Shown: one piece after another, positions 9,994 through 20,773 of the stretch
Layout of the letters: every line of letters starts with the position of its first letter
Position numbering within the stretch: the stretch's first letter is position 1
Assembly (NCBI RefSeq): GCF_900560745.1
Contig: NZ_LR025085.1
Coordinates: 186,001-250,000 of the forward strand
From: Buchnera aphidicola (Cinara strobi)
Lineage (GTDB): Bacteria > Pseudomonadota > Gammaproteobacteria > Enterobacterales > Enterobacteriaceae
Length of the DNA stretch: 64,000 nucleotides
Reading direction: 5' to 3'
The notes under the pieces: model-generated
Databases searched by the model: none
What the model was told of the DNA's origin: nothing
What the model saw: only the letters and a program-made list of their open reading frames with translations
Program-made: the position numbers and the translations under genes

Positions 9994-10487
9994 TTGAAAA
10001 ACTTTAAAAAAAAAAAAATAATATAAAAAAATATTTTATCAATAGAAAAGCAAAATATAATTTTTATATAAAAAAAACGATAGTTTCTGGTATTTCTTTA
10101 AAAGGATGGGAAGTAAAATCAATTCGAGCAGGTAAAGTTCAAATAACAGAAAGTTATGTTGTTATAAAAAAAAATGAAGCTTATTTATTCGGAGTTTTTT
10201 TTCAGCCGTTAATAACAACATCAGATGTTTTTTTGTGTAATCCGAGTAGAATTAGAAAATTGTTATTAAAAAAAAAAGAAATTAATAATTTAAATATTTA
10301 TACTCAAAAAAAAGGATATACTTTAATTCCTATTAAATTGTTTTGGTTAAAATCTTGGTGCAAAATTCAAATTGGGGTAGTAAAAGGAAAATCTTTAAGA
10401 GATAAAAGATTAGATAAAAAAAATGATTCTTGGAAAAAAGAAAAAAATACGATATTTAAACGTTTATCTTTAAAAAAGATTAATTAA
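9994..10487 (+). CDS. smpB: SsrA-binding protein SmpB, frame broken in a 13-A run
   Basis: Partner of tmRNA in rescue of stalled ribosomes. The body of the protein is clear in one frame from about 10020: KGWEVKSIRAGK, AYLFGVFFQP, RIRKLLLKKKE, WCKIQIGVVKGKS and a C-terminal tail. That frame meets a stop at 10005-10007 and has no ATG, GTG or TTG before 10233, deep inside the protein. The only well-placed start is TTG 9994, with AAGGA 6 bases upstream; it is in another frame and runs into 13 A residues (10006-10018). One extra A would join the frames and give 164 residues, against 160 in E. coli. I infer rescue by polymerase slippage rather than a dead gene. Confidence 0.85.
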
Positions 10488-10515
10488 TTTAATTTATTAA
10501 AGAGTTTTAATTAAA

Positions 10516-10980
10516 ATGACATTTAATGATCGTTATTGGATGAAGCATGCATTTCGTAAGGCTTTATTTGGAAAAAAAAATGGAGAAATTCCTATAGGAT
10601 CAGTTTTAGTAAAAGATAACAATCTTATTTGTTCATCTCATAATTCTTGTCTTTCTTTATTAGATTCTAGTGCTCATGCTGAAATGTTAGTTATTAGAGA
10701 GGCTGGTAAGAAACTAAAAAATTACCGATTAAATAATACTAGCTTATATGTAACTCATGAGCCATGTTTTATGTGTTCGGCTGCAATTATAAATTCTAGA
10801 ATTTATAGAGTTGTGTATGGTTCTTATAGTTCAAATAAAAATAGTTTTTCTAATTTTATGAATTTATTGTATATTAAAAATGTTAAGCATCATATAAAAG
10901 ATATACGGTCGGGGGTTCTATTATATGAATGCTCTAATTTATTAAAAATTTTTTTTCAAAATAAGAGGAATTCAGTTTAA
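10516..10980 (+). CDS. tadA: tRNA adenosine(34) deaminase TadA
   Basis: Converts the wobble adenosine of tRNA-Arg(ACG) to inosine, which lets one tRNA read the CGN codons. It has 154 residues. The zinc and catalytic residues are present: H54 and E56 in HAE, and C84 and C87 in PCFMC. The gene lies 28 bases behind smpB on the same strand and is convergent with acpS. No anomalies. Confidence 0.95.
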   Translation: MTFNDRYWMKHAFRKALFGKKNGEIPIGSVLVKDNNLICSSHNSCLSLLDSSAHAEMLVIREAGKKLKNYRLNNTSLYVTHEPCFMCSAAIINSRIYRVVYGSYSSNKNSFSNFMNLLYIKNVKHHIKDIRSGVLLYECSNLLKIFFQNKRNSV

Positions 10981-10994
10981 TTATAAATTTTTTG

Positions 10995-11375
10995 TTAATT
11001 TTCCATAACAACTATAGATTGGGTATATTTTTCAGTATCAGAAATACTTAAAAATATTTTTTTTATTTTTAGTTTATTCAATTTTTCATATACAGGACCA
11101 AACATTTTTAAACTCGGTTTTCCTTTTAAATTATGAATAACTTCACAATTTTTTAAAAACATATTTTGGTATATACTAACTCCCATTGCTTTTGCTGCAG
11201 CTTCTTTTGCTGTAAATCTTTTAGCTAAAAATATATATTTTTTTGATATTTTTTTGTATTCATACAGTTCTTTTATTGACAAAATTCTTTTTGGTATTTT
11301 AAATCCATAATTTAAAATTAGTTTTTTGAAACGATGGCTATTCACTATATCTATTCCAATTCCTATTATTGACAT
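10995..11375 (-). CDS. acpS: Holo-[acyl-carrier-protein] synthase AcpS
   Basis: Transfers 4'-phosphopantetheine from coenzyme A to acyl carrier protein, needed for the fatty-acid synthesis that FabI (this window) also serves. It has 126 residues, normal length. The magnesium-binding D9 lies in GIGIDIV, and the second signature FTAKEAAAKAMG is near residue 58. It is the last gene of the minus-strand lepA-lepB-rnc-era series; in E. coli recO and pdxJ lie between era and acpS, and both are missing here. Confidence 0.95.
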   Translation of the reverse strand: MSIIGIGIDIVNSHRFKKLILNYGFKIPKRILSIKELYEYKKISKKYIFLAKRFTAKEAAAKAMGVSIYQNMFLKNCEVIHNLKGKPSLKMFGPVYEKLNKLKIKKIFLSISDTEKYTQSIVVMEN

Positions 11376-11423
11376 TACTATTATTCCTTTATTATATAAA
11401 AAAATTTAAAAATTATTTTTTTA

Positions 11424-12266
11424 TTATATACATATTTTTAATTTTAAATTCACTTTTTTGTTTAAAAATTTCTCTATTTTATAACGAGAATGTAGTTGAC
11501 ATTTTTGAATCTTTTTTCCTTTTTTTCCAATAATAATTTTTTTATGTCTTAGATTTTTTGCTAGTATAGTGCTAAAAATAAAGTATTCTCCATTATTTTT
11601 TTGATAAAATTCATTAATAAATATTTTAAATGAATATGCTAGTTCTTGATGTAAAGTGTGAATAAGGGTTTCACGAATCATTTCAGAGATTAAAAACTTT
11701 TTTTTACAAGTAGTTTTTTTATATTTCGGGTATTTGTGATTAGATTTAGGTAATATTTTTTTAATATTTGATATTAAATATTCTAAACAGGTTTTTTTTT
11801 TAGCTGAAATTAAAAAAATTTCATTTTTTGGAGCAAGTGAACTAATTTTTAAAATAAATGGTAATAATAATTTTTTATCATCAATCAAATCAATTTTATT
11901 AATTACTAAAATACATTGATTATTATTTTTTTGAATGTATTTTAATAATTTTTTTTCTTGAACACTCCAAACAAAACAAGTAAGTAAAAAAATTACCAAG
12001 TTTGATTCATCAATTAAATGAATAGTATCTCTTATTTTCTTTTTATCAATATAATTATAATATTTTTTTTGCAATCCTGGGGAATCAATTACTTCTAATT
12101 GCATGTTTTTAGAAGTATAAATCCCAGTTATATGTGTTTGAGTTGTATGAATTTTATGTGAAATAATAGAAATGTTAGATTGTATTAACTGATTAACTAA
12201 AGTAGATTTACCTACATTAGTTCTCCCTACAATAATAATTTTTCCAAAAACATTATCTTTTTTCAT
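11424..12266 (-). CDS. era: GTPase Era
   Basis: Essential GTPase that binds the 3' end of 16S rRNA during 30S assembly. It has 280 residues. The N-terminal GTPase domain shows G1 GRTNVGKST (about residues 14-22), G3 DSPGLQ and G4 NKID. The C-terminal KH RNA-binding domain contains [12 protein letters not shown]. It begins 5 bases after the end of rnc, as in the E. coli rnc-era operon. Well conserved apart from lysine enrichment. Confidence 0.96.
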   Translation of the reverse strand: MKKDNVFGKIIIVGRTNVGKSTLVNQLIQSNISIISHKIHTTQTHITGIYTSKNMQLEVIDSPGLQKKYYNYIDKKKIRDTIHLIDESNLVIFLLTCFVWSVQEKKLLKYIQKNNNQCILVINKIDLIDDKKLLLPFILKISSLAPKNEIFLISAKKKTCLEYLISNIKKILPKSNHKYPKYKKTTCKKKFLISEMIRETLIHTLHQELAYSFKIFINEFYQKNNGEYFIFSTILAKNLRHKKIIIGKKGKKIQKCQLHSRYKIEKFLNKKVNLKLKICI

Positions 12267-12271
12267 AAATT

Positions 12272-12952
12272 TTATTCTACCTCTAATCGTATTAGAGCGT
12301 TTTGAGCAGAATCTTGTTCTGCTTTTCTTCTACTAGCACCTATACCAATTAATACTTCTGACAAACCCTGTATTTTACAAGAAATAGTAAAAATTTGGTT
12401 ATGTGCTGCTCCGTATATTTGCTCTACATGATATATTGGTAAAGGAGAGTGTTTTGATTGTAAGTATTCTTGTAATCGTGTTTTAGGATCCTTTTTTGTT
12501 CCAATAGGGCTCATTTTTTTAAAACGGTTTTTATACCATTGCAAAACAATTCTTTCTACAGTATAGATATTACTATCTAAGAAAATGCTAGCTATAATTG
12601 CCTCTATAGCGTTTGCTAATATAGATTCACGTTTAAATCCGCCACTTTTTTTTTCTCCTTGCCCTAATTTAAGATATTTTCCTAAAGAAAACTCTGATGC
12701 TATTTCTGCTAATGTATTCCCTCGAACTAAGGTAGCCCTCATTCTACTCATTCCCCCTTCGTTTACTTTTGGAAAATGATGATATAATGCTTTTGCAATA
12801 ATAAAACTAAGAATAGAATCTCCTAAAAATTCTAATCTTTCGTTATGTTTTGTGCTAGCGCTTCTGTGGGTTAAAGCATGTTTTAATAATGATACATTAG
12901 TAAAAGTATAACCAAGAAATTTTTGTATTTTTTTTATCATTATAGAGCTCAT
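12272..12952 (-). CDS. rnc: Ribonuclease III
   Basis: Double-strand-specific endonuclease that processes rRNA precursors. It has 226 residues, the same as E. coli. The signature [11 protein letters not shown] holds the catalytic acidic residues, a further Glu is in NAIEAI, and the C-terminal double-stranded RNA-binding domain ([11 protein letters not shown] onward) is complete. It is notably better conserved than its neighbours. Its expected substrate, the pre-16S stem at 6218/7926, is intact in this window. Operon lepA-lepB-rnc-era as in E. coli. Confidence 0.97.
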   Translation of the reverse strand: MSSIMIKKIQKFLGYTFTNVSLLKHALTHRSASTKHNERLEFLGDSILSFIIAKALYHHFPKVNEGGMSRMRATLVRGNTLAEIASEFSLGKYLKLGQGEKKSGGFKRESILANAIEAIIASIFLDSNIYTVERIVLQWYKNRFKKMSPIGTKKDPKTRLQEYLQSKHSPLPIYHVEQIYGAAHNQIFTISCKIQGLSEVLIGIGASRRKAEQDSAQNALIRLEVE

Positions 12953-13033
12953 ATTAACACAATTTAATAATTAGTATTTTTAATGTTTTTTCAAACCATA
13001 ATAATATATTAAATATTAATAATATATAAAAAT

Positions 13034-13891
13034 TTATTGAATTTTTTTAAAAATTCTGTTAAATCGTACTATTTTTAACCAAATTTTACTAGTATAGTTA
13101 CAGCTAAACCAGATAAATTTTACTTTTCCTAAAATATTTCTTTTTGAAATTACCCCCCAAAATCTACTATCAAAACTTTTATCTCTATTATCCCCCATAA
13201 CAAAATATTGATCTTTTGGAATAATCCAAACCCATTTTTGAATATATTTATTTCCTCTATTTATAGAAAATAAACAATTTTTTATCCCTTTTATAATAAT
13301 TATATCATGAGAATAACCATTATGTTTTTCTGTACAGCATATAAGTCTGAGTGTATGATATGTATTAATAAAATTTAATTTCTTATATTTATGATTTTTA
13401 ATAAAATTACTAGAAAGAAATTTATCTTTTTTTTTTAAAAAAAAATTCTTATTTTTTATAATATAAATTTTTTTTTCAAAAGGATGATAAAAAATTATAT
13501 CTCCAGGTACCCCAACAATTCTTTTGACATAATTAATATTATTATCATGTATATTTTTAAAAACAATAACATCATTTCTTTTAGGTTTATAAAAATTTTT
13601 CCAGATATGATAATTGTGATTGTTAGTATTAATAAAAAATTTTTGAACTATTACACAATCACCAGTAAATAATGTTGGTTTCATAGAACCAGAAGAGATT
13701 ATGTATGATTCAAAAAAAAATAAACGAACTATTAAAATTAGAATTAATATTAAAAAATTTTTAATTAATTCTATTATTTTTTTTTTTTTTTTTTTTTTTT
13801 TTTGAAAATTTATATAATTAAAATTTTTTTTATAATTAAATGAATATAATACAATGATTATACTGGTTAACATTAGGAACATATATTTCAT
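13034..13891 (-). CDS. lepB: Signal peptidase I, with a 27-base homopolymer
   Basis: Inner-membrane protease that removes signal peptides from exported proteins. It has 285 residues (E. coli 324). The first hydrophobic segment lies at the N-terminus, then a lysine-rich loop, a second membrane segment (about residues 45-60), then the catalytic domain with the Ser in SSGSMKPTL (about residue 69), the Lys in KRIVGVPGD (about 120) and GDNRDKSFDSR. The cytoplasmic loop contains eight consecutive lysines encoded by 27 uninterrupted A residues on the coding strand (13777-13803). The frame is intact as read. AGGA lies upstream of the ATG. Confidence 0.95.
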   Translation of the reverse strand: MKYMFLMLTSIIIVLYSFNYKKNFNYINFQKKKKKKKKIIELIKNFLILILILIVRLFFFESYIISSGSMKPTLFTGDCVIVQKFFINTNNHNYHIWKNFYKPKRNDVIVFKNIHDNNINYVKRIVGVPGDIIFYHPFEKKIYIIKNKNFFLKKKDKFLSSNFIKNHKYKKLNFINTYHTLRLICCTEKHNGYSHDIIIIKGIKNCLFSINRGNKYIQKWVWIIPKDQYFVMGDNRDKSFDSRFWGVISKRNILGKVKFIWFSCNYTSKIWLKIVRFNRIFKKIQ

Positions 13892-13914
13892 GTATGGAAT
13901 CCTATTTTTAAAGG

Positions 13915-15711
13915 TTATTGGTCAATTTTTAGAACAGAAAAAAATATTTCTTGAGGAAGGTTAATATTTCCGAAAGTTTTCATTCTTTTTTTTCCTTTTT
14001 TTTGTTTTTGTAATAATTTTTTTTTGCGACTAATATCCCCTCCGTAACATTTTGATAATACATTTTTTCTTAGTTGTTGAATAGTAGTTCGGGAAATAAT
14101 ATTGTTTTCAATAGCAGCTTGAATTGGAACATTAAATTGATGTCTAGGTATGATTGTTTTAATTTTTTCTATTATTTTTTTTGCTATAAAAATAGAATTT
14201 TTTTTATGACAAATAGAAGATAATGCTATGATTTTTGTAGAATTAATCAATATATCAATTTTAACTAAATCACTTTTTTTAAATCCAATAAAATTGTATT
14301 CTAGTGAAGCATACCCGCTAGATATAGATTTGAGTTGATCAAAAAAATTAGAAATTACTTCAGATAATGGAATTTCGTATTGAATAACAGTTGTTTTATC
14401 ATGATATACTAAATTTATTTGAATACCTCTTTTTTTAATACATAAATTAATAATTTCTCCTATATATTTAGTGGGGGTAAGAATATTACATAATGCTATT
14501 GGTTCTCTGATTTCTTGAATTAAGTTTTTTTTAGGAAATTTTTCTAAGTTATCTAAATAAATTTTTTTTTTATTTTTTTTTAATATAATTTCATATATTA
14601 CTGTAGGGGCTGTTAAAATAACTTCTATATTATATTCTCTTTCTAATCTTGATTGAATAATTTCCATATGCAACATACCTAAAAATCCACATCGAAATCC
14701 AAAACCTAATGCTTGTGAATTATCAAATTCATAAAATAAAGAAGAGTCATTTAATTGAAGTTTATTAAGAGCTTGTTTTAATTGATTGTACTGGTGGTTT
14801 TTAATAGGAAATATTCCAGCGTAAATTTTAGGTTTTATTTTTTTAAAACTAGATAACATTTTAAAAGAAGGATTTTTAAAAGATGTAATTGTTTCCCCAA
14901 CTTGTATAGAAGAAATATTTTTAATTCCGCAAATTATCCATCCAACTTCTCCACAAAATAAAGACTTTTTAAATATTCTTTTCGGAGTAAATACTCCTAG
15001 TTGATCAACTTTATAAATTTTTTTTGTCCTAATGACTAGGATTTTATCCTTAACCATTATGAAACCATTTTTAATACGTATTAATAATACTACTCCAAAG
15101 TATTTATCAAACCAAGAATCAATTACTAATGCCTGTAAAGGATTATCTTCTATTCCTATTGGAGCCGGGATAACTGTAATAATTTTTTCTAATAATTCAG
15201 GTATCCCTTGTCCTGTTTTTGCTGAACAGCAAACAATATTTTTTGTAGATATTCCAATAATATTTTCTATATCTCTACAAACTCGATCAGGTTGAGAATT
15301 TGGTAAATCAATTTTATTTAAAACAGGTAAAATAGATAGTTTCATTCGCAAAGCACTATGGCAATTTGCAACTGTTTGAGCTTGTACGCTTTGAGTAGAA
15401 TCTATAATTAATAATGCTCCTTCACAAGCTGATAATGAACGAGACACTTCATAAGCAAAATTAACATGTCCTGGTGTATCAATAAAATTTAAACAAAAAT
15501 TTTTTCCTTTTTTTGAGGTATAATTAATTGCAACACTTTGCGCTTTAATAGTAATACCTCGTTCTCGTTCTAGCTCCATAGTATCTAATACCTGTTCCGA
15601 CATTTCTCTAACAGATAATCCACCGCATGCTTGTATTAAACGATCAGATACAGTAGATTTTCCGTGATCAATATGAGCAATAATAGAAAAATTTCTTATA
15701 TATTTCATCAT
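13915..15711 (-). CDS. lepA: Elongation factor 4 (LepA)
   Basis: Ribosome-binding translational GTPase related to EF-G, proposed to back-translocate stalled ribosomes or aid 30S assembly. It has 598 residues, equal to E. coli. The G1 region AHIDHGKST is at about residues 13-21, followed by [11 protein letters not shown]3 DTPGHVNF and G4 NKIDLP; the LepA-specific C-terminal domain ends near [14 protein letters not shown]. There are two adjacent ATGs (15711 and 15708); the second aligns exactly with the E. coli start. First gene of the minus-strand operon, 23 bases before lepB. Confidence 0.97.
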   Translation of the reverse strand: MMKYIRNFSIIAHIDHGKSTVSDRLIQACGGLSVREMSEQVLDTMELERERGITIKAQSVAINYTSKKGKNFCLNFIDTPGHVNFAYEVSRSLSACEGALLIIDSTQSVQAQTVANCHSALRMKLSILPVLNKIDLPNSQPDRVCRDIENIIGISTKNIVCCSAKTGQGIPELLEKIITVIPAPIGIEDNPLQALVIDSWFDKYFGVVLLIRIKNGFIMVKDKILVIRTKKIYKVDQLGVFTPKRIFKKSLFCGEVGWIICGIKNISSIQVGETITSFKNPSFKMLSSFKKIKPKIYAGIFPIKNHQYNQLKQALNKLQLNDSSLFYEFDNSQALGFGFRCGFLGMLHMEIIQSRLEREYNIEVILTAPTVIYEIILKKNKKKIYLDNLEKFPKKNLIQEIREPIALCNILTPTKYIGEIINLCIKKRGIQINLVYHDKTTVIQYEIPLSEVISNFFDQLKSISSGYASLEYNFIGFKKSDLVKIDILINSTKIIALSSICHKKNSIFIAKKIIEKIKTIIPRHQFNVPIQAAIENNIISRTTIQQLRKNVLSKCYGGDISRKKKLLQKQKKGKKRMKTFGNINLPQEIFFSVLKIDQ

Positions 15712-16015
15712 ATAACTATATATACCATTTTATTGTCATGTAAGGGTAATAAAATTTATTTATATAAATAATACACTATTATTTTATGATTGTATGTAAT
15801 TTAAATCTTTTTAATAAAAATTTTTTAGTAAAAATATTTTCCTATATATAATATTTTTTATAAAATTCTGATATAAAAAAAATTTTTATTTTACTTATTT
15901 AAATTTCAATTAAATTGAATATAATATCGAATAACTAATATAATGAAACAATTTTATATGTTAAATTATAATGTATAAAAAATAATTACATTCTTTTTAA
16001 AAAAAATGAGAAAAA
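15712..16015. other. Divergent spacer lepA/mnmA
   Basis: 304 bases of A+T-rich sequence between divergent genes. It must hold promoters for the lep operon and mnmA, but I see no clear consensus pair, reading frame or RNA gene. Confidence 0.5.
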
Positions 16016-17119
16016 ATGAAAAAAAAAAGAGTTATCTTAGCAATGTCAGGAGGTGTTGATTCGTCTGTTTCAGCTTGGCTGTTATTAAAAAAAGGATATG
16101 TAGTAGAAGGTTTATTTATGAAAAATTGGGATGAAGAAGATTTTCAGGATCATTGTCCTTCTAAAAAAGATTTTATTGATACTAATTCAGTATGTAAAAA
16201 ATTAGGTATTGTTTTACATACAGTTAATTTTTCTATGGAATATTGGGAAAAAGTATTTAAAAAATTCATTGTTGAATATAAAAAGGGACGAACTCCTAAT
16301 CCAGATATTTTATGTAATAAAGTAATAAAATTTAATATTTGTTTTAATTTTGCCTTTCAATGTTTAAAGGCAGATTATTTTGCAACTGGTCATTATGCCG
16401 ATATTAGAAAAATTAGAAATGAATATTGTTTATACAGAGCTACAGATAAAAATAAAGATCAAAGTTACTTTCTTTATACAATACAGTCCAATACTTTATC
16501 AAAAGTTTTATTCCCATTAGCAAACTTTCATAAATCAAAAATACGAAAAATAGCACAAAAAATTCAATTAAGTGTAGCTAATAAAAAAGATTCTACTGGA
16601 ATTTGTTTTATTCAACCTAAAAACTTTCATTTATTTCTTAATAAATACATACCATTTAAAATAGGAAAAATAATTACAATGTCCGGGGAATTTTTAGGAT
16701 TGCATTCTGGTTATTCGTATTATACTATTGGGCAAAGAAAAGGTTTAAAAATTGGAGGAAAAAAAAATAAAAATATGTATCCTTGGTATGTAGTAAAAAA
16801 GAATATTTATTTAAATACTATTACAGTAGTTCAAGGATCTAGAAACCCGTATTTATTATCATTTGGTTTTATAATAAAAAAAATTTCTTGGATTTCACTT
16901 AATACATATATATTTCCAATACAATGTGAAGTACAAATAAAGTATAGGCAGAAACCCCATATGTGCTTAATTATTAAACAGAATCAAAAAAAATATATAC
17001 AGGTTTTTTTTAAAAAACCTAGTTTATTTGTTACTACAGGTCAATCTGCAGTATTTTACTTACATGATCATTGCTTAGGTGGAGCAATTATAAAAAAAAA
17101 TATACCGTATTTACCATAA
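16016..17119 (+). CDS. mnmA: tRNA-specific 2-thiouridylase MnmA
   Basis: Thiolates U34 of tRNA-Lys, -Glu and -Gln. It has 367 residues, full length. The N-terminal PP-loop ATP-binding motif is [13 protein letters not shown] (about residues 11-23). The catalytic cysteines are C100 (ILCNKVIKF) and C197 (STGICFIQ). TGHYADI and [10 protein letters not shown] are further family blocks. The gene is probably transcribed alone; the next gene, fabI, lies 135 bases downstream. Confidence 0.96.
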   Translation: MKKKRVILAMSGGVDSSVSAWLLLKKGYVVEGLFMKNWDEEDFQDHCPSKKDFIDTNSVCKKLGIVLHTVNFSMEYWEKVFKKFIVEYKKGRTPNPDILCNKVIKFNICFNFAFQCLKADYFATGHYADIRKIRNEYCLYRATDKNKDQSYFLYTIQSNTLSKVLFPLANFHKSKIRKIAQKIQLSVANKKDSTGICFIQPKNFHLFLNKYIPFKIGKIITMSGEFLGLHSGYSYYTIGQRKGLKIGGKKNKNMYPWYVVKKNIYLNTITVVQGSRNPYLLSFGFIIKKISWISLNTYIFPIQCEVQIKYRQKPHMCLIIKQNQKKYIQVFFKKPSLFVTTGQSAVFYLHDHCLGGAIIKKNIPYLP

Positions 17120-17254
17120 AAAAATAATATACATGAACGTTATATTAATTTAGAATAAATTAATTCATGATATGATTAAAGAAAATAAATATTTAATTGT
17201 ATTTTTAATATAAATTGATTGATTAATAATATTATACGGATAATTGTTTAGCTT

Positions 17255-18019
17255 ATGACTTTATTAAAAAATAAAAAGATATTAATCTTTGGTGTAAAAA
17301 ATAAGTTTTCTATTGCTTGGGGTATTGCTACCTCTATGTATAAACAAAAAGCAAAATTAGCATTTACATATAATAGTAAAAAATCAAAAAAAAATATCAT
17401 AAAATTAGCTAAAAGTGTTAAATCTAACATTATTTTAGAATGTAATGTTAATTCTGATGATTCAATAAAAAATTTATTCAATAATCTATTTAATATCTGG
17501 GGATTATTTGATGGAATAGTTCATTCTATTGCATACGTCCCTATTTTTCAACTTAATTATGATTATATGCAGATTATTAATCGTTTAGATTTCTTAAATG
17601 CTCATGAACTAAACTCTTTTAGCTTAGTAGCTATTGCTAAAATTTCTAAAAAATTTCTTAATTCAAGTTCTACTATTTTAACTTTATCGTATATTGGATC
17701 CATAAAATATGTTCCTTATTATAATATAATGGGTGTTACAAAAGCATCATTAGAGGCAAATGTTCGATATTTAGCTTATTCTATGGGTAAATTAAATATA
17801 CGTATTAACGCAATTTCCCCAGGTCCAATAAAAACATCTTCTTCTTACGGAATAAAAAATTTTTATAAAATATTTCAAAAATGTAAAAATTATAGTCCTC
17901 TTAAAAGAACTGTTTCAATTGAAGAAATTGGAAATGTAGCCTCATTCTTATGTTCTAATTTATCTAGCGGTATTACCGGACAGGTTATTTATGTAGATGC
18001 TGGAAATAATATTGTTTAA
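17255..18019 (+). CDS. fabI: Enoyl-[acyl-carrier-protein] reductase (NADH)
   Basis: Performs the last reduction in each fatty-acid elongation cycle. It has 254 residues (E. coli 262). A short-chain dehydrogenase fold with the FabI-type nucleotide-binding start GVKNKFSIAWGIA, and the active-site Tyr-x6-Lys in YYNIMGVTKAS. NAISPGPIKT and the end GQVIYVDAGN follow the family. The extreme C-terminal tail of E. coli FabI is missing. Functionally linked to acpS and the lipoate genes nearby. Confidence 0.95.
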   Translation: MTLLKNKKILIFGVKNKFSIAWGIATSMYKQKAKLAFTYNSKKSKKNIIKLAKSVKSNIILECNVNSDDSIKNLFNNLFNIWGLFDGIVHSIAYVPIFQLNYDYMQIINRLDFLNAHELNSFSLVAIAKISKKFLNSSSTILTLSYIGSIKYVPYYNIMGVTKASLEANVRYLAYSMGKLNIRINAISPGPIKTSSSYGIKNFYKIFQKCKNYSPLKRTVSIEEIGNVASFLCSNLSSGITGQVIYVDAGNNIV

Positions 18020-18334
18020 TTTTATATAAAACACTAAAAATATAAATAAATATTTAAATTCATAAGAGTCAATTACTGTTTTTTAATTTTTTTATTGATT
18101 ATATAAAATTAAATATTTTTGTGAATAGTATTTTAATCTTCAAATTATTGATATGTAATATTTTTACTATTATAAATTTAAGTTAATATAATTTAAATAA
18201 ATATTTTTTTGTAACTATTTTTATTTTAAATAAATAAAATTTATTTTTTTTTAAATATACTTATATTTTTAATGTAACAGATATCGATTTAAATGCTATT
18301 TTTAATACAATTAAAATAATTAGGCTATAACGAT
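18020..18334. other. Spacer fabI/rnb
   Basis: 315 bases of A+T-rich sequence between two plus-strand genes. No reading frame, RNA gene or convincing hairpin was found. Confidence 0.5.
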
Positions 18335-20284
18335 ATGTTTCAGGATAATTCTTTGCTTATAGAATTAAAAAATCAGTTACGTAAAAAAAAACTTATAGTA
18401 GAGGGAATTGTAAAAAGTACTTCTCAAGGTTTTGGTTTTTTAGAGGTTGATTCTAAAACAACATATTTTATTCCTCAGAAAAATATGAAAAAAGTTATTC
18501 ATGGTGATAGGATAGCAGGATCAATTGAAATAGAAAATAATAAAGAAATTTTTCATCCTGAAAAATTGATAGAATCATTTTTAAAAATATTTATTGGATC
18601 TATTGTAAAAAAAAATAATTGTATTTATATACGATCTTATTATCCTTATATACGTGATATTGTTTTTCATCGATATAAAACTTCGATATCTAGATCTTGG
18701 AAAAATGGAGACTGGGTAGTAGCAGAGTTAAAAAAACACAAGTTACAGAATAGTCATCATTTTTATGCACATATAAAAAAATTTATCTCTGAAAAAAATA
18801 ATCCATTATCACCATGGTATGTAATTTTATCTCGACATAATTTAGAATTAACATCACCTATCATTAATTCTATAGAATTATTGAAACAAACTATTCCTAA
18901 TGATAATCGTGTAGATTTGACTAGTTTAGATTTTATTACCATTGATAACTGCTATACAAAAGATATTGATGATGCCTTATTTGTAGAAAAAAGTAGTTCT
19001 AATAGATTGATTCTTACTGTTGCTATAGCTGATCCGACAGAATATATATTAGCTGATACTGAAGTTGATTTCATAGCAAAAAAACGTATTTTTACAAATT
19101 ACTTGCCAGGTTTTAATATCTCCATGCTACCAAAAAAATTGTCTGAAGATGTATGTTCTCTATTTCCTCAGGTAAAAAGACCTGTATTAGCTTGTCGCAT
19201 TATTATTGACGATAATGGAAATATTATTATGGATAAAATAGAATTTTTTTTAGCATGGATTAAATCTCAAAGTAAATTGTCTTATGAACAAGTATCCAAT
19301 TGGCTAGAAAAATCTGGTTCATGGAAACCAGAGAACATAAGGATTGAAAAACAAATATTGTTGTTACAACAAATATATAATATTAGAAATTTATGGAGAC
19401 AAAAAAATGCCTTGATATTTCAAGATCGTCCAGAATATAGATTTCATTTATCTAAAAAATGGGAAGTTTTAAAAATATCTATAGAAAATAGACGTATTGC
19501 TCATAAAATAGTTGAAGAATCAATGATTTCAGCTAATATCTGTGCTGCATATTTTTTAGAAAAAAAGTTAGGATTTGGATTATATAGTGCGCATACTGGT
19601 TTTGATATTTTTAATGCAAAAAATGTAGTTCTTTTTTTAAAAAAATATAATATTTCTTATTCTATAGAAGAGATTATGACTTTATCAGGATTTTGTAAAC
19701 TAAAAAGATTATTAAATCAATTATCCAATGGATATTTAGATTATCGTATTTGTCGATTCCAATCTTTTGGAGAAATTAGTATTTTTTCTAAACCACATTT
19801 TTCATTAGGTTTATCTTCTTATGCTACCTGGACGTCTCCTATTAGAAAATATAGCGATATGATTAATCATCGATTAATTAAATCAGTAATAATGGGAAAT
19901 AAAAGAATTACCCCTCCTAATAATACAATTATATCAAATATTATTAATAGAAAACGTAAAATGCGTATGGCAGCAAAAGAAATAGAAGAATGGTTGTATA
20001 TAAAATTTTTTAAAAACATAGATCATCATAATAAATTTTATCAAGCAAAAATTGTAGATGTTTTTAAAGGAGGTTTACGTGCACGTTTATTAAAAAATGG
20101 TGCTTTTATTTTTATCCCAGCTTCTTATATTCATAAGATTCGTAAAGAGTTAATATGTAGCCCGGAATGTGGTATGATATATTTAAGAAATAAAATTTAT
20201 TATCAAGTATCTGATATTATTACAGTCAAAATACTATATATTAATCAGGAAAAAAAAACGATATTTGCATCTTTAATTAATTAA
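18335..20284 (+). CDS. rnb: Exoribonuclease II
   Basis: Processive 3'-5' exonuclease for single-stranded RNA. It has 649 residues (E. coli 644). Order of domains: N-terminal cold-shock domains (GFGFLEVDSKTTYFIP), the RNB catalytic domain with the metal-binding acidic cluster in NCYTKDIDDALF, TSPIRKYSDMINHRL, and a C-terminal S1 domain. No visible damage. It is the only exoribonuclease in the window and a probable part of mRNA turnover. Confidence 0.96.
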   Translation: MFQDNSLLIELKNQLRKKKLIVEGIVKSTSQGFGFLEVDSKTTYFIPQKNMKKVIHGDRIAGSIEIENNKEIFHPEKLIESFLKIFIGSIVKKNNCIYIRSYYPYIRDIVFHRYKTSISRSWKNGDWVVAELKKHKLQNSHHFYAHIKKFISEKNNPLSPWYVILSRHNLELTSPIINSIELLKQTIPNDNRVDLTSLDFITIDNCYTKDIDDALFVEKSSSNRLILTVAIADPTEYILADTEVDFIAKKRIFTNYLPGFNISMLPKKLSEDVCSLFPQVKRPVLACRIIIDDNGNIIMDKIEFFLAWIKSQSKLSYEQVSNWLEKSGSWKPENIRIEKQILLLQQIYNIRNLWRQKNALIFQDRPEYRFHLSKKWEVLKISIENRRIAHKIVEESMISANICAAYFLEKKLGFGLYSAHTGFDIFNAKNVVLFLKKYNISYSIEEIMTLSGFCKLKRLLNQLSNGYLDYRICRFQSFGEISIFSKPHFSLGLSSYATWTSPIRKYSDMINHRLIKSVIMGNKRITPPNNTIISNIINRKRKMRMAAKEIEEWLYIKFFKNIDHHNKFYQAKIVDVFKGGLRARLLKNGAFIFIPASYIHKIRKELICSPECGMIYLRNKIYYQVSDIITVKILYINQEKKTIFASLIN

Positions 20285-20773
20285 CATATTAATATGTTAA
20301 TTTTAAAAATATATTTTTGAGTATAAAAACTAATTATTTATTTTTGAATAGAAATATTTATTGACCGTTAATAATAATTTATATATTTTATCTTTAAAAA
20401 ATATATTTAGTATTAAAGTATCAATTAATTCTTATATATAAAATTTTTTATTTTTTTATTATTATAGATTTAATTAAATCAATCTTTAATAAAATTTTAT
20501 TGATTCATTTATAATTTTCTTAATCTTGATTTTTTTTAATATTATGATTTGAAATTCTTTAAAACTCTCCTTATAAGGTTATATCTTGATAAATGGTTAA
20601 TTTTTAGATAAACAATTAATATTAAGTTTGTGTTTATATATAAAAAATACGATGTCTTTAGTATAAAAATTATTTTTTTATTTTTAATAAGTAATTTTTA
20701 AAAAAATAATTTTATTCTTTCATAAAAATTAAAATATATTAAATATTTTAATTTATATAATTTTATAAAAAAT
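20285..20773. other. Spacer rnb/lipB
   Basis: 489 bases, very A+T-rich. I see a 10-base palindrome CCTTATAAGG near 20569-20578 but no reading frame, tRNA or terminator with a proper U tract. It probably reflects an eroded gene plus the lipB promoter. Confidence 0.5.

Noticed and set aside
10488-10515. tmRNA (ssrA) next to smpB, as in E. coli
   Set aside because: Only 28 bases separate smpB from tadA and no tmRNA ends are seen in the nearby spacers.
20569-20578. Palindrome CCTTATAAGG upstream of lipB as an operator
   Set aside because: A single short palindrome in A+T-rich DNA, about 200 bases from the start, with no second copy seen.
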